Shown here: piece by piece, positions 1-11,280 of the stretch | Layout: the number at the start of each line of letters is the position of its first letter | Position numbering within the stretch: position 1 is the stretch's first letter | NCBI GenBank assembly: GCA_018105865.1 | Contig: CM030865.1 | Coordinates: forward strand, 4,927,193-4,991,192 | Direction: 5' to 3' | Origin: Metaphire vulgaris | Taxonomy: Eukaryota > Annelida > Clitellata > Crassiclitellata > Megascolecidae | Length of the DNA stretch: 64,000 nt | Notes under the pieces: model-generated | Database searches by the model: none | Told to the model about the DNA's origin: nothing | What the model saw: the letters and a program-made list of their open reading frames with translations, nothing else | Position numbers and translations under genes: made by a program

Positions 1-1084
1 ATAACTGGAGAAGATTAGAATGCAGACGCACATCAATTTAACGCTGAAAATTATTTTATTTTCAGATCCAGTTTCCGATCCAAAGTTTGGTTAGTAGGCT
101 ATTTATTTATTACCAGATATTAAAACCTAAAGAAACCTGATATATTAAGAAACTGAAAATCTAACTCGATAGAGGCATCTAATTTGCTATAGTATAGATA
201 TGATTATGTAGGCTACTGACGACAACTGTACACTGTACTGCACTAACGTTAAGGTTGCCAACCGTTCTTTATTTCAAAGAACAGTCCTTTAATGCACCTC
301 TGAGTCCTTGTCATTTAGCGCTTTAATAAAGGACCATGGTTTGTCCTTTATTTCAAAAATCAAATCATGAAACCACACATTTCAATTGAAATTTGCAAAA
401 GTGGTCGGTCGACTTAGCAGTTGAACCCCATATCAGAAGAAGGGAGATGACCTTTTTTGCTTGTCACCACACTTCAAAAGGAAGTTAACCCCCTTTTTCC
501 CCGCACCGGGTGACACCAAGCTTTTTCCGCACCAGGTGTCCTTTATTGAAATTTGTCACAGTTGGCAAGTGGCAACCCTAACTAACGTACGGTAAGCTTA
601 TACCAGAGCATTGCCATCAACACCTTAATCATCATCATCTTCCTCTCTGTCATACTCGCCATCTTCCCGAATATGTGGCATTTGGCAGCATGGGTGAAAT
701 AAATAGCTATAAAACGCAACAGTCAGTCAACGTTATCAAAATATAATAGTGTGTAGGCTATTAGGCGCTGCATTTAAACACACTGTAATCTGGTAGAATA
801 ATAAAACTAAAATTGCCAAACAAGGCTTCAGGCTTTTACAGACCTAGAGGAAATTTGAACTGTTCGCAGCGCCGGCGCGTGGGACCTGCAATGCCGGTGG
901 CCTCTGGGGCCCCCAGTCTCGTATATTTAAAGTGTCCTTTATTTTTCGAACTTCTTAAATGTCAGCATACCCCTTTTTAAGCCTTTCTAAATATGCCCAT
1001 GGATGTAATATACCACTTTTCACCCTGCCCTATGCCTGTCTGTGCTGTTATTACTACAGTATGCATCGCTACGCAGATGCTAGA

Positions 1085-1085
<1 letters not shown>
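1..1085. other. Gene-free left edge
   Basis: I see no gene. At 245-580 there is a repeat-like block with inverted ends (ggttgccaacc near 251 and ttggcaagtggcaaccc near 563) and several copies of gtcctttatt, probably a transposon remnant. The rest is AT-rich unique sequence. Confidence 0.5.

Positions 1086-1172
<87 letters not shown>
1086..1172. repeat. (TTA)n microsatellite
   Basis: About 29 perfect TTA/ATT repeats; translated frames here (poly-Ile, poly-Tyr) are artefacts. Confidence 0.95.
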
Positions 1173-1176
<4 letters not shown>

Positions 1177-1311
1177 AGACAATTTATATAGCGCAATACA
1201 CATGGCAAAATGGTCAAAGACAAGAGCGCTTTATGCAATACTACGCATAGCCGATGGTGAATAGGTAAGTCTTAAGATTAACTAGGAAAAGTCCTAGAGA
1301 GTCAGAATATT

Positions 1312-1648
1312 CAGTGGCTGTTCCACGTGGGGGATGAGTGGATAGGCATCGCATTGCATCCCCCACCGGACTTCTTCTTTTTGCTTGTCAAACCTATTTT
1401 GGTAAACGTATAGTAACTGTAAAACTACGGGGAAAAACTGCGGATGAGCAGTTTTTGAGAGTGCTTGAGACCTTTTTTGCTTATCAACCTATTTTTCGGA
1501 AAAAGTGTAGTAAATTTAGGGGAAAAATTCCCTTTTGTCAGCCTTTTTCGGCAAAGCTTATTGATTTTTTCGTTTTCTTTTTATCCCGCTACCAACTTCC
1601 TATGAATTAATTTCATCCCCCACCTAGTAAATCCTGTAACGGCCACTG
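1312..1648. mobile_element. GGCGGTTCCA-family inverted-repeat element
   Basis: It starts CAGTGGCTGTTCCACGTG and ends AACGGCCACTG, with family-typical internal text (gcatcccccaccg, ttgcttgtcaa, cgctaccaacttcc). The flanks agatatt-like/gcaatata match weakly, so this is an old copy. Confidence 0.7.
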
Positions 1649-2045
1649 GCAATATACTGTACACCGATCATGACGAAGCAGGGATTATTGGCACATGACC
1701 GCATGCTCTGTATTTCTAATGTTTTCAAAGGTTCTTGTGTACAGTGGCGCATCTTTAAAAAAGGTGCAGGCAAAGGTGGCGTCTTTCAGCCGCCCTAATC
1801 ACCGAGGAACTGTGCAGGGCAGCGTGCATAGCGTTCTCCGATTGTACAGGGCTCACCTGGTCACAGGATGGGAAGTGTCATCTCCATCACACGCCGCAAG
1901 AGACTGTAACTGACGATGATGTATCGCAGTTCTGGCTAAAAAATCGTATAGACTTTATATAATATAAGTAACTAGAGTGCCAAGGTATGTATGATAAGTG
2001 AAAACCATAAGTTATATCTAAAATTATTAGATTAGATTATCATTT

Positions 2046-2132
2046 ATGTCATTGATTTTATTATTGATTATGTCATTGATTTTATTATTGATTATGTCAT
2101 TGATTTTATTATTGATTATGTCATTGATTTTA
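2046..2132. repeat. 24-bp tandem repeat
   Basis: The unit attgattttattattgattatgtc is repeated about 3.6 times with almost no change. It gives a short open frame of no significance. Confidence 0.9.
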
Positions 2133-2198
2133 TTCCGACGGCGAGTCGCAAAAAATACAAACGCTAAAATTGACCGATCTCACTCCACGTTCCCAGAA

Positions 2199-2387
2199 AA
2201 AGTAGTAGTAGTAGCAGTAGTAACTGCGGTGAGCAGTAGTAGTAGTGCTAGTAGTAGTTTTGCTTAGCAACATTTTTCGGAAAAAGTGTAGTAGTTTAGT
2301 AGTAAAAGTTTTGTCAGTAGTTTTAGTAGTAGTTAGTGATTTTTCGTTTTCAGTTTTATCCCGCTACCAAGTAGTAGTAGTAGTTTC

Positions 2388-2425
<38 letters not shown>

Positions 2426-2427
2426 GG
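2199..2427. repeat. (TAG)n microsatellite, interrupted
   Basis: Imperfect gtagtagtag runs, longest at about 2371-2427. Confidence 0.9.
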
Positions 2428-2602
2428 ATTATTGGCAGACGTTGAGTGCTGGTTGTCTTGAGCAGTTGTCTCACAAGACTTATAATCAGGGCGCGATTTG
2501 TAGGGAGGAAGGAGAAATCTACCCCCACTGCCCAACTACATCCCCCTACTGCTACATCCCCCACAGCTACATCTCCCACTGCTACATTTTTATGGTCTTA
2601 GG

Positions 2603-2832
2603 CAGAGATGTCCATGGGTTGGGTTAACCCATGGATTGTGTTGGGGTGGGTCAGACTTTTTTATATTAATGGTGGGTTGGGTCAGAATATAAGTCATGGT
2701 TGTAGGCCTACTGTATTACGGTGGGGTGGGGTGAGTCAAGTCTCACTATTACCGGCATCGGTTGTGTTGGGTTGGAGAGTTTGTTGGTTGGGTTGGATTG
2801 GGTTCTAAAAAATGGACCCATGGACAACTCTG
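2603..2832. mobile_element. GGGTTGGGTT-type hAT-like MITE, copy 1
   Basis: It starts CAGAGATGTCCATGGGTT and ends CCCATGGACAACTCTG (terminal inverted repeats). The flanks are gtcttagg (2595-2602) and gtcttaag (2833-2840), an 8-bp target-site duplication matching 7 of 8. The interior is GGGTTGGGT-rich. CAG ends and 8-bp duplications are typical of hAT transposons; no transposase is present. Confidence 0.85.
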
Positions 2833-2953
2833 GTCTTAAGACTTATGGTCATAGAACAGCTGGCCATAGCCATGTGGTCATAAGGACTTTTGGTCATAGG
2901 TAAGTAAGTGAGTAAATATTGTAAATTTATACAGCGCTTTGAACAGTAGTACA

Positions 2954-3345
2954 CAGGGCCGGCCCTAGCCAAAATGGCGCCCAAGGCAAAGCATACTTTG
3001 GAGCCCTCTGCTCATCCCCACTCGGACCCCCTGTGGCATCACGGTTACTCCTCCAATGATGAATCAGTCAAAAAAGTGCGCTAAAACAGAAGAGTCATAG
3101 TGTTATACCGTTATTAATATTCAACTTCTGATTATCAAGGTTCGAAATATGAATTGAATCGGAATAACTTGAATGGAAACAAACAATAATTATTATTTAA
3201 TCTGTTCCATAAGCGAACGTTTTGATCTTAAATAAAAATAGACGTTGTAATTAAATCTCTTGGCTAAAATGGCAAGGATTGGCGCCTCTTGGATCTTGGC
3301 GCCCTAGGCAACTGCCTGCTTTGCCTGTGCCTAAGGCCGGTCCTG
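2954..3345. mobile_element. GGGCCGGCC-type hAT-like element, copy 1
   Basis: It starts CAGGGCCGGCCCTAGCC and ends GGCCGGTCCTG. The flanks gtagtaca/gtagtaca are a perfect 8-bp duplication. It is non-coding, 392 bp. Confidence 0.88.
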
Positions 3346-3660
3346 GTAGTACAGTATAGTAGCTGTTTATTCTTACGCGCTTAATCTTTCTTGAAATATA
3401 GCTATAGGCAAGGTTGGTTGTCGGCCGGGCAAAGGTCAGTGAGGCGGGGGGTCGGGCTGTTATAGCCATGGAGGAAATGACTGTTGAAATAGGAAGGTTT
3501 TGAGTCTAAAAAGTCCTTATGACCATAAGGCTATGACCAACTGTAAGTTGACCATATGACTATAGGTCCGTACGCCGTATAGGCCAACTGGACACAAGAA
3601 GAGCTTTATCAAAAGACGTTTCTCTCTTGAACGGCCGCTGTGAAAATCCTATTTTCTTCG

Positions 3661-3852
3661 CAGTGGCGGCTCCACCGGGGAGGCCAGGGGGCCCGTGCCA
3701 CCCTATTGAGTGCCTGGCCCCCCAGTGGTCCCCAAGTTGGGAGCCTATACTTAATGCTACATACATTAAACAACAAAAGGTTGGCCCCCATGATTAGAAG
3801 TTGCCACCCCAACGGCCCCCACCCCACTTGCCAAATCCTAGAGCCGCCACTG
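3661..3852. mobile_element. GGCGGCTC-family hAT-like MITE, copy 1
   Basis: It starts CAGTGGCGGCTCCACCGG and ends TAGAGCCGCCACTG. The flanks tttcttcg/ttccttcg match 7 of 8. The interior (acttaatgctacatacatta) is shared with copies at 21957, 59656 and 63413. Confidence 0.9.
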
Positions 3853-3956
3853 TTCCTTCGTGTTTTGGAAAAATACCGATCTCGATACAATGGCGTAGCG
3901 TGCACTCTTGCCGCCTCTGGCTCATGGCTAATCCGTCGCCCCAAATTCAATCATAT

Positions 3957-4218
3957 CAGAGGCGGATCTAGGGCGTTTTGGCGACAGAGGCGTAGCTTAC
4001 ACTCGTGCCGCCCATGGGACATGTCGTCGCTTCAAAAAAATGAACAACATTTTAACATAAAATTTTAAATTTGCCGCCCCTTCTAAAGTTTGCCGCCTTC
4101 ACTGAAAATCCTCTGACAAGCAAAACAAGGTCTTCGCTTCCAAAATTTCCCGCCCCCGTCATGTGTGCCGCCCATGGTTAAAGCCACAATAGCCATTGGC
4201 ACGCACGCTACGCCTCTG
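3957..4218. mobile_element. Inverted-repeat element with GCCGCCC interior
   Basis: It begins CAGAGGCGGATCTAGG and ends CTACGCCTCTG, with a second CAGAGGCGTAGC start nested at 3984. A clear target-site duplication was not found, so the boundaries are approximate. Confidence 0.5.
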
Positions 4219-4286
4219 TCTGGATATGGTCACTTTTATTGGAAATTACCGTGGTTGCCATAGTACTGTACGCACTATCTTGAGGA

Positions 4287-4459
4287 CAGGTTATTTCTAG
4301 GATTTTGAATTTGGGGATGTATTTCTCCAATGGGGGTGTTGGGAGGCTATTCAGGGTACATACCACATGCATACCATTGCTAGGTTATCAAATTTTGGGG
4401 GTGTCGAGCACAAATTGGGGGTGTTGGGGAGATGTTATGGGTGTGTAAAAATATCCCTG
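4287..4459. mobile_element. Short hAT-like element
   Basis: It starts CAGGTTATTTCTAGGATT and ends AAATATCCCTG. The flanks cttgagga/cttgaggt match 7 of 8. A related start appears at 50815 and a related block at about 17468. Confidence 0.75.
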
Positions 4460-4901
4460 CTTGAGGTGATAAAAAACCAATTATTGAGGAAAATGTGTTA
4501 ATGAATTAGTGGAACTAGCACAGTCACCACAGTTTGACGAAAAATAAATAAAAAATACGGAATAGCGTTTTTTTGTAAGACGGTTGTCCTACATAGGCTA
4601 TAGCGTAAATATCTGCTACTGTGATAGGTTAGTTTTGGACTCGGGTATAGGAGTGTCGAAATATTCGTCGCCGAACAAAGTGTCCGAGGACAAAATGTCA
4701 CGGACGAAATGTTACGGACAAAATATCACGGGTTAGGGTTGGGATTGGGGTTACACTTTATCGCCATTACATCTTGTCCGTGACATTTTGTACCCATGAC
4801 ATTAATTTTTTGTCCTAGGGCACTTTGTCCTAGCACCGAAATAATTGCATTCGAATTTTGATTACATCGAAATCTCGCAAGTGCGTTTGCTGCTTTCACA
4901 G

Positions 4902-5150
4902 TTGACTGCTCTGAGGCTATCCGTGCAAATCATAGTAAACGAATCGATAACGGAGGAGAGGACCAAAAAGATATCAACGCGGTCTTTGACTGCAAGAATC
5001 GGTGCATTGATCACTTTGATTGCTATGGATTTGAATGGTCCGATGAGCCGTCTATGAAATACAGATGTCGCATCCAACGACGTGCCAAAGCTCAATTAAA
5101 GGACGCCAAAGATGTCACGTTTTACGAAATTGGACGACCAGAGTGCAAAG
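4902..5150 (+). CDS. PAN/apple domain exon 1 (class 1)
   Basis: The exon is 249 bp (83 codons), after acceptor tttcacag and before donor gtataa, phase 1 to phase 1. The peptide starts xDCSEAIRANHSKR and ends YEIGRPECKG. Six cysteines lie at about residues 3, 31, 35, 41, 56 and 82. The CxxxC-x5-C core and a closing Cys near the end are the PAN/apple pattern, which normally forms C1-C6, C2-C5 and C3-C4 bridges. The aromatic core CYGFEW follows the fourth Cys, as is usual. The C-terminal YEIGRP is shared with the exon at 13019. It is the first module visible; anything N-terminal to it was not found. The domain call is by pattern only. Confidence 0.82.
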
Positions 5151-5206
5151 GTATAAAATGCCATCAATATTATCATAAATATTATATATGTACAGTAGGC
5201 CCTATA

Positions 5207-5511
5207 CAGTGGCGTTTCCATCAAGTTGATGACTGGGGTTGCATCCCCCCACCGGGGATCCGGATGACCTTTTTTCTTGTCAACCTATTTTCCGATGAGT
5301 TTTAAAAAAAATAGTGAAAAACACTGCGAATGACCTTTTTTGCTTGTCGGCCGTTTTTTGGCAAGGTTTATTAACATTCAGTGGTCAAAACACTAAAACT
5401 CACCTCTTTTCTCTCTTTGCTTTTCTTCTTCTTTCTTCACTTAGCATTCCCCCACCAACTTTCTATAAAAAAATTTCATCCTCCCACCAAGAATTCCTGG
5501 AACCGCCACTG
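5207..5511. mobile_element. GGCGGTTCCA-family element in intron 1
   Basis: It starts CAGTGGCGTTTCCATCAAG and ends TGGAACCGCCACTG. Internal motifs are the same as in the copies at 10125 and 48547. The flanking duplication is not preserved. Confidence 0.75.
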
Positions 5512-5659
5512 TATGTATATATTCCAACGTCTGCTTATCCATGGCCTTACGGAGCTATGATGGTATTGAGTTTTACGGAAGATTTTCCGTCACAGCTTGG
5601 ACTCGCACCGTCGCACGTACTGTATGTTAAGCTATACTATTTTGCAAATAATGTGTATT

Positions 5660-5955
5660 TGTAGGGTCCTAGATCTTGTGCCTAAATCTGCCCTCATCCC
5701 TCTCGCCAATGCTCATGCAACCAGTCAACCTGACAATTGTAATTCCTTTTATATTGCCAAGTCTAGCGTGCAAAAGCTTCAGTTGATTCGGAACGCCTTT
5801 CCTAGTAGTCTACCGTAACTAAATAACGCAAACATGACCACATCCCATGATACAACCGAAATTGCTTCAATCATTACACGTAAAATAGCCGAACCTTTCC
5901 GCAAAAACCTCAAAACATATTTATTTAAGATAGGGTCTGACTCCGCTTGTTAAGC
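5660..5955 (+). pseudogene. LINE reverse-transcriptase C-terminal relic
   Basis: One frame reads ...EPFRKNLKTYLFKIGSDS then stop (about 5895-5953), the typical end of a non-LTR retrotransposon ORF2 (F(R/K)(K/R).LKT(Y/H)LF). A stop at 5816 and weak upstream similarity show it is dead. An AAT microsatellite follows, consistent with the element's tail. Confidence 0.6.
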
Positions 5956-6006
5956 ACTCTTGTCTTGGACTTTAGTCTTGTTGTCTATTGTGCTGAAGAA
6001 ATTGTC

Positions 6007-6009
<3 letters not shown>

Positions 6010-6096
<87 letters not shown>
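6010..6096. repeat. (AAT)n microsatellite
   Basis: About 29 perfect repeats directly after the LINE relic. Confidence 0.95.
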
Positions 6097-6097
<1 letters not shown>

Positions 6098-6237
6098 CAT
6101 AATTAATTATAATAAGATCTTCTATTATCTTTCGTTTTCTGACTTATTCAATTTTATATCCGTTACTTTCAAGAAACTCGCGTGATCAGAAAAAGCCACA
6201 TCATGCATCAACTTCACGTCTATTTGTTTAATTTTAG

Positions 6238-6309
6238 ATCCTAAACAGAAGGGGGCGAACAAAAAGAAGAGGAAAAAGACATCAACGACAACAACAACGA
6301 CAACAGAAG
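6238..6309 (+). CDS. Linker mini-exon 1 (Lys-rich then poly-Thr)
   Basis: The exon is 72 bp (24 codons), after acceptor attttag and before donor gttttg, phase 1 to phase 1. The peptide reads xPKQKGANKKKRKKTS followed by a run of seven Thr and Glu. It has no cysteine, so it is a stalk or linker and not part of a PAN fold. The Thr run is a likely O-glycosylation mucin-like stretch if extracellular (inference). The phase match to the neighbouring exons and length divisible by three support use as an optional cassette. The GTTTTG donor is weak, and transcript data would decide. Confidence 0.5.
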
Positions 6310-6414
6310 GTTTTGACCTGAATTTCACGGCTAACGCAAACATTTTTAATCATGCGAAAGCAGCAAAAATTATGCGTTGATTGCCTGCATGACTGCTGCA
6401 ACTGATTAACGTAT

Positions 6415-6419
6415 CAACC

Positions 6420-6453
<34 letters not shown>

Positions 6454-6478
6454 TCATCACCACCATCGTCGTCGTCGT
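6415..6478. repeat. (CAC/CAT/CGT)n microsatellite
   Basis: A compound trinucleotide run ccaccaccat...catcatc...gtcgtcgtc. Confidence 0.9.
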
Positions 6479-6483
6479 AGCAC

Positions 6484-6712
6484 GAGCGCCCACAGAAATC
6501 TTTCCTGGAGGGGGCAAAGCACAATGGTCACGGTTACGCCACATAAATTTCTCCAGGAGGAGGCAAAGCACATTTTAATACAATGGTCACGGCTAATATT
6601 TTAGCAAGGTTTTCAAATTTCACTGTGAAATATTGGGATTTGCATTTTCCAGGGTGGAGTGGGGCGGCAAGTGCCCCTCTTGTCCTATTGTGCGGGCGCC
6701 CATGCGTCGTAG
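6484..6712. mobile_element. GGGCGCCCA-ended repeat (short copy)
   Basis: It begins gcgcccacagaaatctttcc and ends gtgcgggcgcccatg. The same ends bound a larger block at 13668-14779. Boundaries are approximate. Confidence 0.45.
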
Positions 6713-6990
6713 TTTCGTGGAATTTGCCATCTTTACTGACCGCATCTGCAATAAGACCACGCCCATCACTCGATTCCCAAAGAATACCTGCCATCATAAT
6801 AGAATAGCAGGTGTATTGAGCAACCTCATTCGAAGAATCTAGTACATTAATCAAAGGACAAGCAATGAACACAGATTGGAGTTTTTGAAGAATCAGAGAC
6901 ATGGACGAGAGTTTAATTCACGCACATTCACCGTAAATGCGCTGACAGAAAGAAATTTTAGTTTTTCTACTACTGTCCAAATGATGACCA

Positions 6991-7069
6991 CTGTCTGTCT
7001 GTCTATCTGTCTGTCTGTCTGTCTCTGTCTATCTGTATCTGTCTCTTTGTCTCTGTCTCTCTTTCGGAC
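6991..7069. repeat. (GTCT)n-rich microsatellite
   Basis: ctgtctgtctatctgtctgt-type repeats. Confidence 0.9.
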
Positions 7070-7160
7070 TGTCACTAACTCACTAGCATATGCTACCATT
7101 CATCAGAACCAAGACAACACAAACCATTCATCGATATAACGCCGATATTTTTGCTTTTAG

Positions 7161-7214
7161 AGCCAACAACGTTTGCGGCAATGGCGGTGGACACACTGAA
7201 GATAATGCGAACCG
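7161..7214 (+). CDS. Linker mini-exon 2
   Basis: The exon is 54 bp (18 codons), phase 1 to phase 1, after a good polypyrimidine acceptor (tttttgcttttag) and before donor gtttgt. The peptide reads xPTTFAAMAVDTLKIMRT and has no cysteine. The acceptor region (acgccgat..ttttag) is closely similar to that of the mini-exon at 14993. The intron after it resembles the intron after the mini-exon at 8358, as expected for duplicated exons. The exon is too short to judge by composition; support comes from phase, length and paralogy. Confidence 0.5.
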
Positions 7215-7273
7215 GTTTGTTTTGGCCATTAATCAGACAATAAATTGATATGTATGCAAAGCATGAGGATTTT

Positions 7274-7401
7274 TATGCATCATCATCATCATCAAAACGA
7301 GTGCAATCATTTGGTTACGTGCAATAAAGTGACGATGGCGTATTGAGATTAACAACTAGTTGTGTTGCATCAACGAATGGTCAAAGTTAGCGCCTTCAAC
7401 G

Positions 7402-7433
<32 letters not shown>
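7274..7433. repeat. (CAT)n microsatellites
   Basis: A short catcatcatc run at 7277-7294 and a longer one at 7400-7433. Confidence 0.85.
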
Positions 7434-7435
<2 letters not shown>

Positions 7436-8357
7436 CTATTCGCCGGTGTTTGGCAATCAGGCTGAACACAACAATTTTTGCAAAACGACACCAGACATTC
7501 AATATCAATATTAAAATAGGCAAAGGCTGCCACTGGAGCACAGCTCAATGTTTTAATAAGAAAACAAAATAAGGCAAAAAGATTGGAGCTTTCACTTTTA
7601 GACTGCAAATTCTAAAGAAAGGCAAAAGGGTCATCTAAATGACAACGCCTTAATATACATTGATCCCTGTCTGAAGGGAACATGAAGATTTCGAAGGATA
7701 TTCTGTGCATTTTGAATAAGCCTCACGTACAGCACAGTGGGATGGGCAAGATTCATTATTTCACCATATCACACTACACGACTCGTCCATGGATCAGGAC
7801 AGTCACATTAAGAATCTCGAAAAATAGGCCTACTAGACAGTAAATAGTTTAGCTATTCTCCCGTCAAATAATACGAAAATCAGTCAAAAGACGTCGCAAA
7901 ATGGGCGGAAACTCATATGCAATGGATAAATATAGGAAAGCATGTACAGTAACAATGTAACATTCATATCACTGATACCAGAATACAACCACAAGAGGTG
8001 ATCAAAAGTTACAATAAAACAACCAGTCCAGTCACTCATTAAAATACATATTATTCCATTTCATGAGCGTACATGCAAAACTGTGTGTATTTATTCATGC
8101 AATGTATTTTTCTCCAACCTTTAATGCATTTAAAATGACGTGCATTGTAAATTGGATTCCGTGAATGAAACGACCGTGAAAACATCGTTGCATGGCAAGA
8201 TCGTCATGTCCTTCGAGTGTTGTGTCGCAGTGACCATGAGCTAACATGATGACCCACGCTGTCATGCTCTTTAGAACTTTGAATAAAAGATGCATAGGTG
8301 ATAAGAATAAAGACAAACCAGGCAACAAATCAACGTTGCTATATGTTTCCAATTTAG

Positions 8358-8411
8358 ATCCGCCAGAAGAGACGACAATCATAAGGACAACGGAGATGGT
8401 TACTGTGAACA
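8358..8411 (+). CDS. Linker mini-exon 3
   Basis: The exon is 54 bp (18 codons), exactly the length of the mini-exon at 7161, phase 1 to phase 1. The acceptor is ccaatttag and the donor gtttgt, the same as its relative. The peptide reads xPPEETTIIRTTEMVTVN, rich in Thr and acidic residues with no cysteine. The downstream intron shares a cagacaat..tatg..aaagc.tgagga stretch with the intron after 7214, so exon and intron were duplicated together. It probably encodes part of a stalk between PAN domains. Confidence 0.5.
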
Positions 8412-8496
8412 GTTTGTATTGGTTATTTACATTATTTACACAGACAATATATTCGGAAATATGTAAAGCTTGAGGATATGACACTGAACAAGAAAC

Positions 8497-8671
8497 TAGA
8501 GAGAGAGACAAAGAGAGAGACAGAGACAGACAGAGACAGAGACATAGAGAGACAGAGAGAGACAGAGAGAGACAAAGAGAGACAGAGAGAGACAGAGACA
8601 GAGACATAGAGAGACAGAGAGAGACAGAGAGAGACAGAGAGACAGAGAGAGAGACAGAGAGAGACAGAGAG
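8497..8671. repeat. (GACAGA)n-type tandem repeat
   Basis: Imperfect gagagacagagagagacaga repeats. Open frames on the minus strand here are repeat artefacts. Confidence 0.92.
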
Positions 8672-9897
8672 CATTCTTACATAAGAAAGCAGGGATGATA
8701 TCAATCACTCATACCGCTTATAAACTTCTAACAGTGGATGACATCAGGTCGAAAACCCTTGACAAGCAGAATATGGTCCTAACTTGTATCCTACTTATTC
8801 TTCACGTTGCCACATTATTATTTTCATTGAACTTTGAGCATATCATAAGAGGATAGTATAAACGTTTTCGCCACAGCTATATTTTTATACGATTGCACCT
8901 GCCCAACTTGTATTATTATAATTTATTTTGGTAGACATTTCTCACAAACCTAGAGATTGTTTTGGGTCCCGAACTGCTCTGCCAAGCGACCCGGATTTTC
9001 TGTAGAAAGACCTGTGCAATATTATTGTTAGAAGATTATTCCTCATATGCGTGTCATTAATTTTAATTGTGAAGAGTCTATAGGATTTGTCCTTGCAAAT
9101 GGGGCAGATAAGTTGTTCCAGCTTCTGACATTGTAAATGTTTCTATTCTTTACAGTTTTGAAGTATTCATTAAGATAAAATATTTTAGGGCCAGGTTTGC
9201 GCACCTGCTGTCAAGCATGCTGTTGTTCATTGCATTAGCAAGTGAAATAATGCTTATATAGTTTAACAAATATCACACATTTCAAATTCGAATTCCTTAT
9301 TATTAATAACAAAAGCTTCATTCTAAGAGATTGTCGTTGATGAACTTTGCTTATTCTATTATAGTCATTATAAGCTTTTAAACTTTTAAAAATGCCTCGA
9401 TCGATCAAAGACAAGCTTGCATCGATTTACATGTTTTGATTTAGCGACGATAAGTAAGCAAACGAGTAAAATATCAAAAAATTGTATAGCACTTTGTGAA
9501 GTAATAACGCCGAGACTTTTTATTCTTCTACGCCCAACCCACATTCATAGCTACATGTATAGCCAGATGGTGAAAGTCAAGGATATTGTGTCTGAGAACG
9601 TGATGTTTGACCGCAGAGTAGGCGGTCGAGAGATGCTGGAACTTATTTAGTTCTAGAGTTCTGATGCAACATATGAAAAGACGAGATCACAAATATGGGG
9701 TGATGCTTGATTCTGAGAACGCAAAAGAGTGACATAAGACAAAGATCGCGTGGATCGAAGATTTTGTGGATTTCATGTATTATAATTAGATTTCGCACAG
9801 TAGACTGGTTTTGATGTGTGAGGTTACTGAAGTAGCCTATATAATGCCTATATGTCATCGAAAAATAATAATATTTAATGCGTTCTGTTATTTTCAG
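8672..9897. other. Intron, no feature seen
   Basis: AT-rich sequence with no repeat family or exon that I recognise. Confidence 0.4.
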
Positions 9898-9921
9898 CCG
9901 GGACGATTTTCGAGGTGATCG
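9898..9921 (+). CDS. Possible linker mini-exon 4 (very short)
   Basis: This is a 24-bp candidate (8 codons, xGTIFEVI), phase 1 to phase 1, after acceptor ctgttattttcag and before donor gttggtac. The donor context (gatcg/gttggta) closely matches that of the mini-exon at 15022 (tatcg/gttggta). That match is the main support. An exon this small could be a decayed copy and not a used exon. Confidence 0.3.
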
Positions 9922-10124
9922 GTTGGTACTGCTTTGTTATGAGATCGAAAATATAAAATATAAAACATGTGGATTTTAAACTGAACATCGAAATCGATGC
10001 AATCAATTTAATCATGCTGAAACAACAAAGACGATGAAGCGAGGAAGTGTATCTGTCGTACGCATTTGGTTAATTATCAATAAAAGGGGACCTTGGCCCA
10101 ACTCACATCAATCAGATCAGTGGG

Positions 10125-10500
10125 CAGTGGCGGTTCCACCATGTTGATGACCGGGGATGCATGATGCATCCCCCACCGAAGTTTTTTGCTTGTCAACATA
10201 TTTTTCGAACACTTTTATAGTTTTTACATTCGGTGAACTTAATACGCGGGTGCAGTTGACCCTTTATTGCCTGTTTTCGGTAAATGTATAAACAAGTCTA
10301 CTGAAAAATACTGCGGATGACGTTTTTTAGGCTTGTCAGACTTCAGCCTTTTCCGGCAAGGTTTATTAACATTTACTGGGCAAAGACACTAAGAAGAATT
10401 ACCTGTTTTCTCTCATTTAAGTTCTTAAACTTTGCATCCCCCCACCAACTTCCTATAAATTGTTGTCATCCCCCACCAAGAATTCCTGGAACCGACACTG
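10125..10500. mobile_element. GGCGGTTCCA-family element
   Basis: It starts CAGTGGCGGTTCCACCATG and ends CTGGAACCGACACTG, with the shared interior (gatgcatcccccaccg, ttgcttgtca, ccccaccaacttcctataaa). The target-site duplication is unclear. Confidence 0.8.
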
Positions 10501-10705
10501 GTCATGGGTCATTTTGGCGACCCATTTCCACCTCTGTTTCAGATAGTCTGTTCTGAAGTCTTGGACTCAACATCTTCGACTTCATTATTGGTAGACCAGT
10601 AGACCAACCACTGCTCCATCGAGTAACCCTATAACCCGATTGTTTCGTATTATCAATTCACGTGTGATGGCATGCACATGCACAGCGATAAATATGTCTT
10701 TTAAG

Positions 10706-10948
10706 ATTCTTGTGCAGACTGGAATAAATCCTTCGATACGAGATACACCAAAGGACTCTACCAACCGCATATATACACTGAAGAAATGTGCAGAAAATCG
10801 TGCCTGGCGTTCCAAGAATGTGAAGCGTTTGACTGGGCACCGCAAGATCTAAGAAAATGTAATCATCATAACATAGGCGTCGTCAGTGCACCACTTTCCG
10901 AAAAGGGATCATATTATTGGAAACTAAGAAGACTTGGACAGTGTATAA
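10706..10948 (+). CDS. PAN/apple domain exon 2 (class 2)
   Basis: The exon is 243 bp (81 codons), after acceptor tcttttaag and before donor gtatga, phase 1 to phase 1. The peptide begins xSCADWNKSFDTRYT and ends YYWKLRRLGQCI. Six cysteines lie at about residues 3, 29, 33, 39, 52 and 80, the same spacing as the other PAN exons. It belongs to the second subclass in this gene, marked by SC.(D/E/N)W near the start, E(E)MC..(S/A)C, (F/L)DW after the fourth Cys, and a Trp-Lys motif near the end. Its closest relative by eye is the exon at 21416 (same AT TCT TG start and EEMC). Confidence 0.8.
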
Positions 10949-11002
10949 GTATGAAAAGTGACAATCTTAACATCAATATCATCATCTGGTATGCAATTAG
11001 GC

Positions 11003-11221
<219 letters not shown>

Positions 11222-11280
11222 TTTAAAGTGGTTTAGGAAGCTAAGTAAGCCTGTGTTAAAACCACTGTAGTCACTGTGGT

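Larger units (their letters stand above)
5151..6237 (+). other. Intron after PAN 1, filled with repeats
   Basis: This intron holds a GGCGGTTCCA-type inverted-repeat element (5207-5511), a LINE C-terminal relic (about 5660-5955) and a long AAT microsatellite (about 6010-6096). I see no further exon in it. Confidence 0.6.

Noticed and set aside
3609..4068. 113- and 142-codon frames around 3.6-4.1 kb
   Set aside because: They translate through the GGCGGCTC transposon; the same peptides (such as LMLHTLNNK) recur at every copy of the element.
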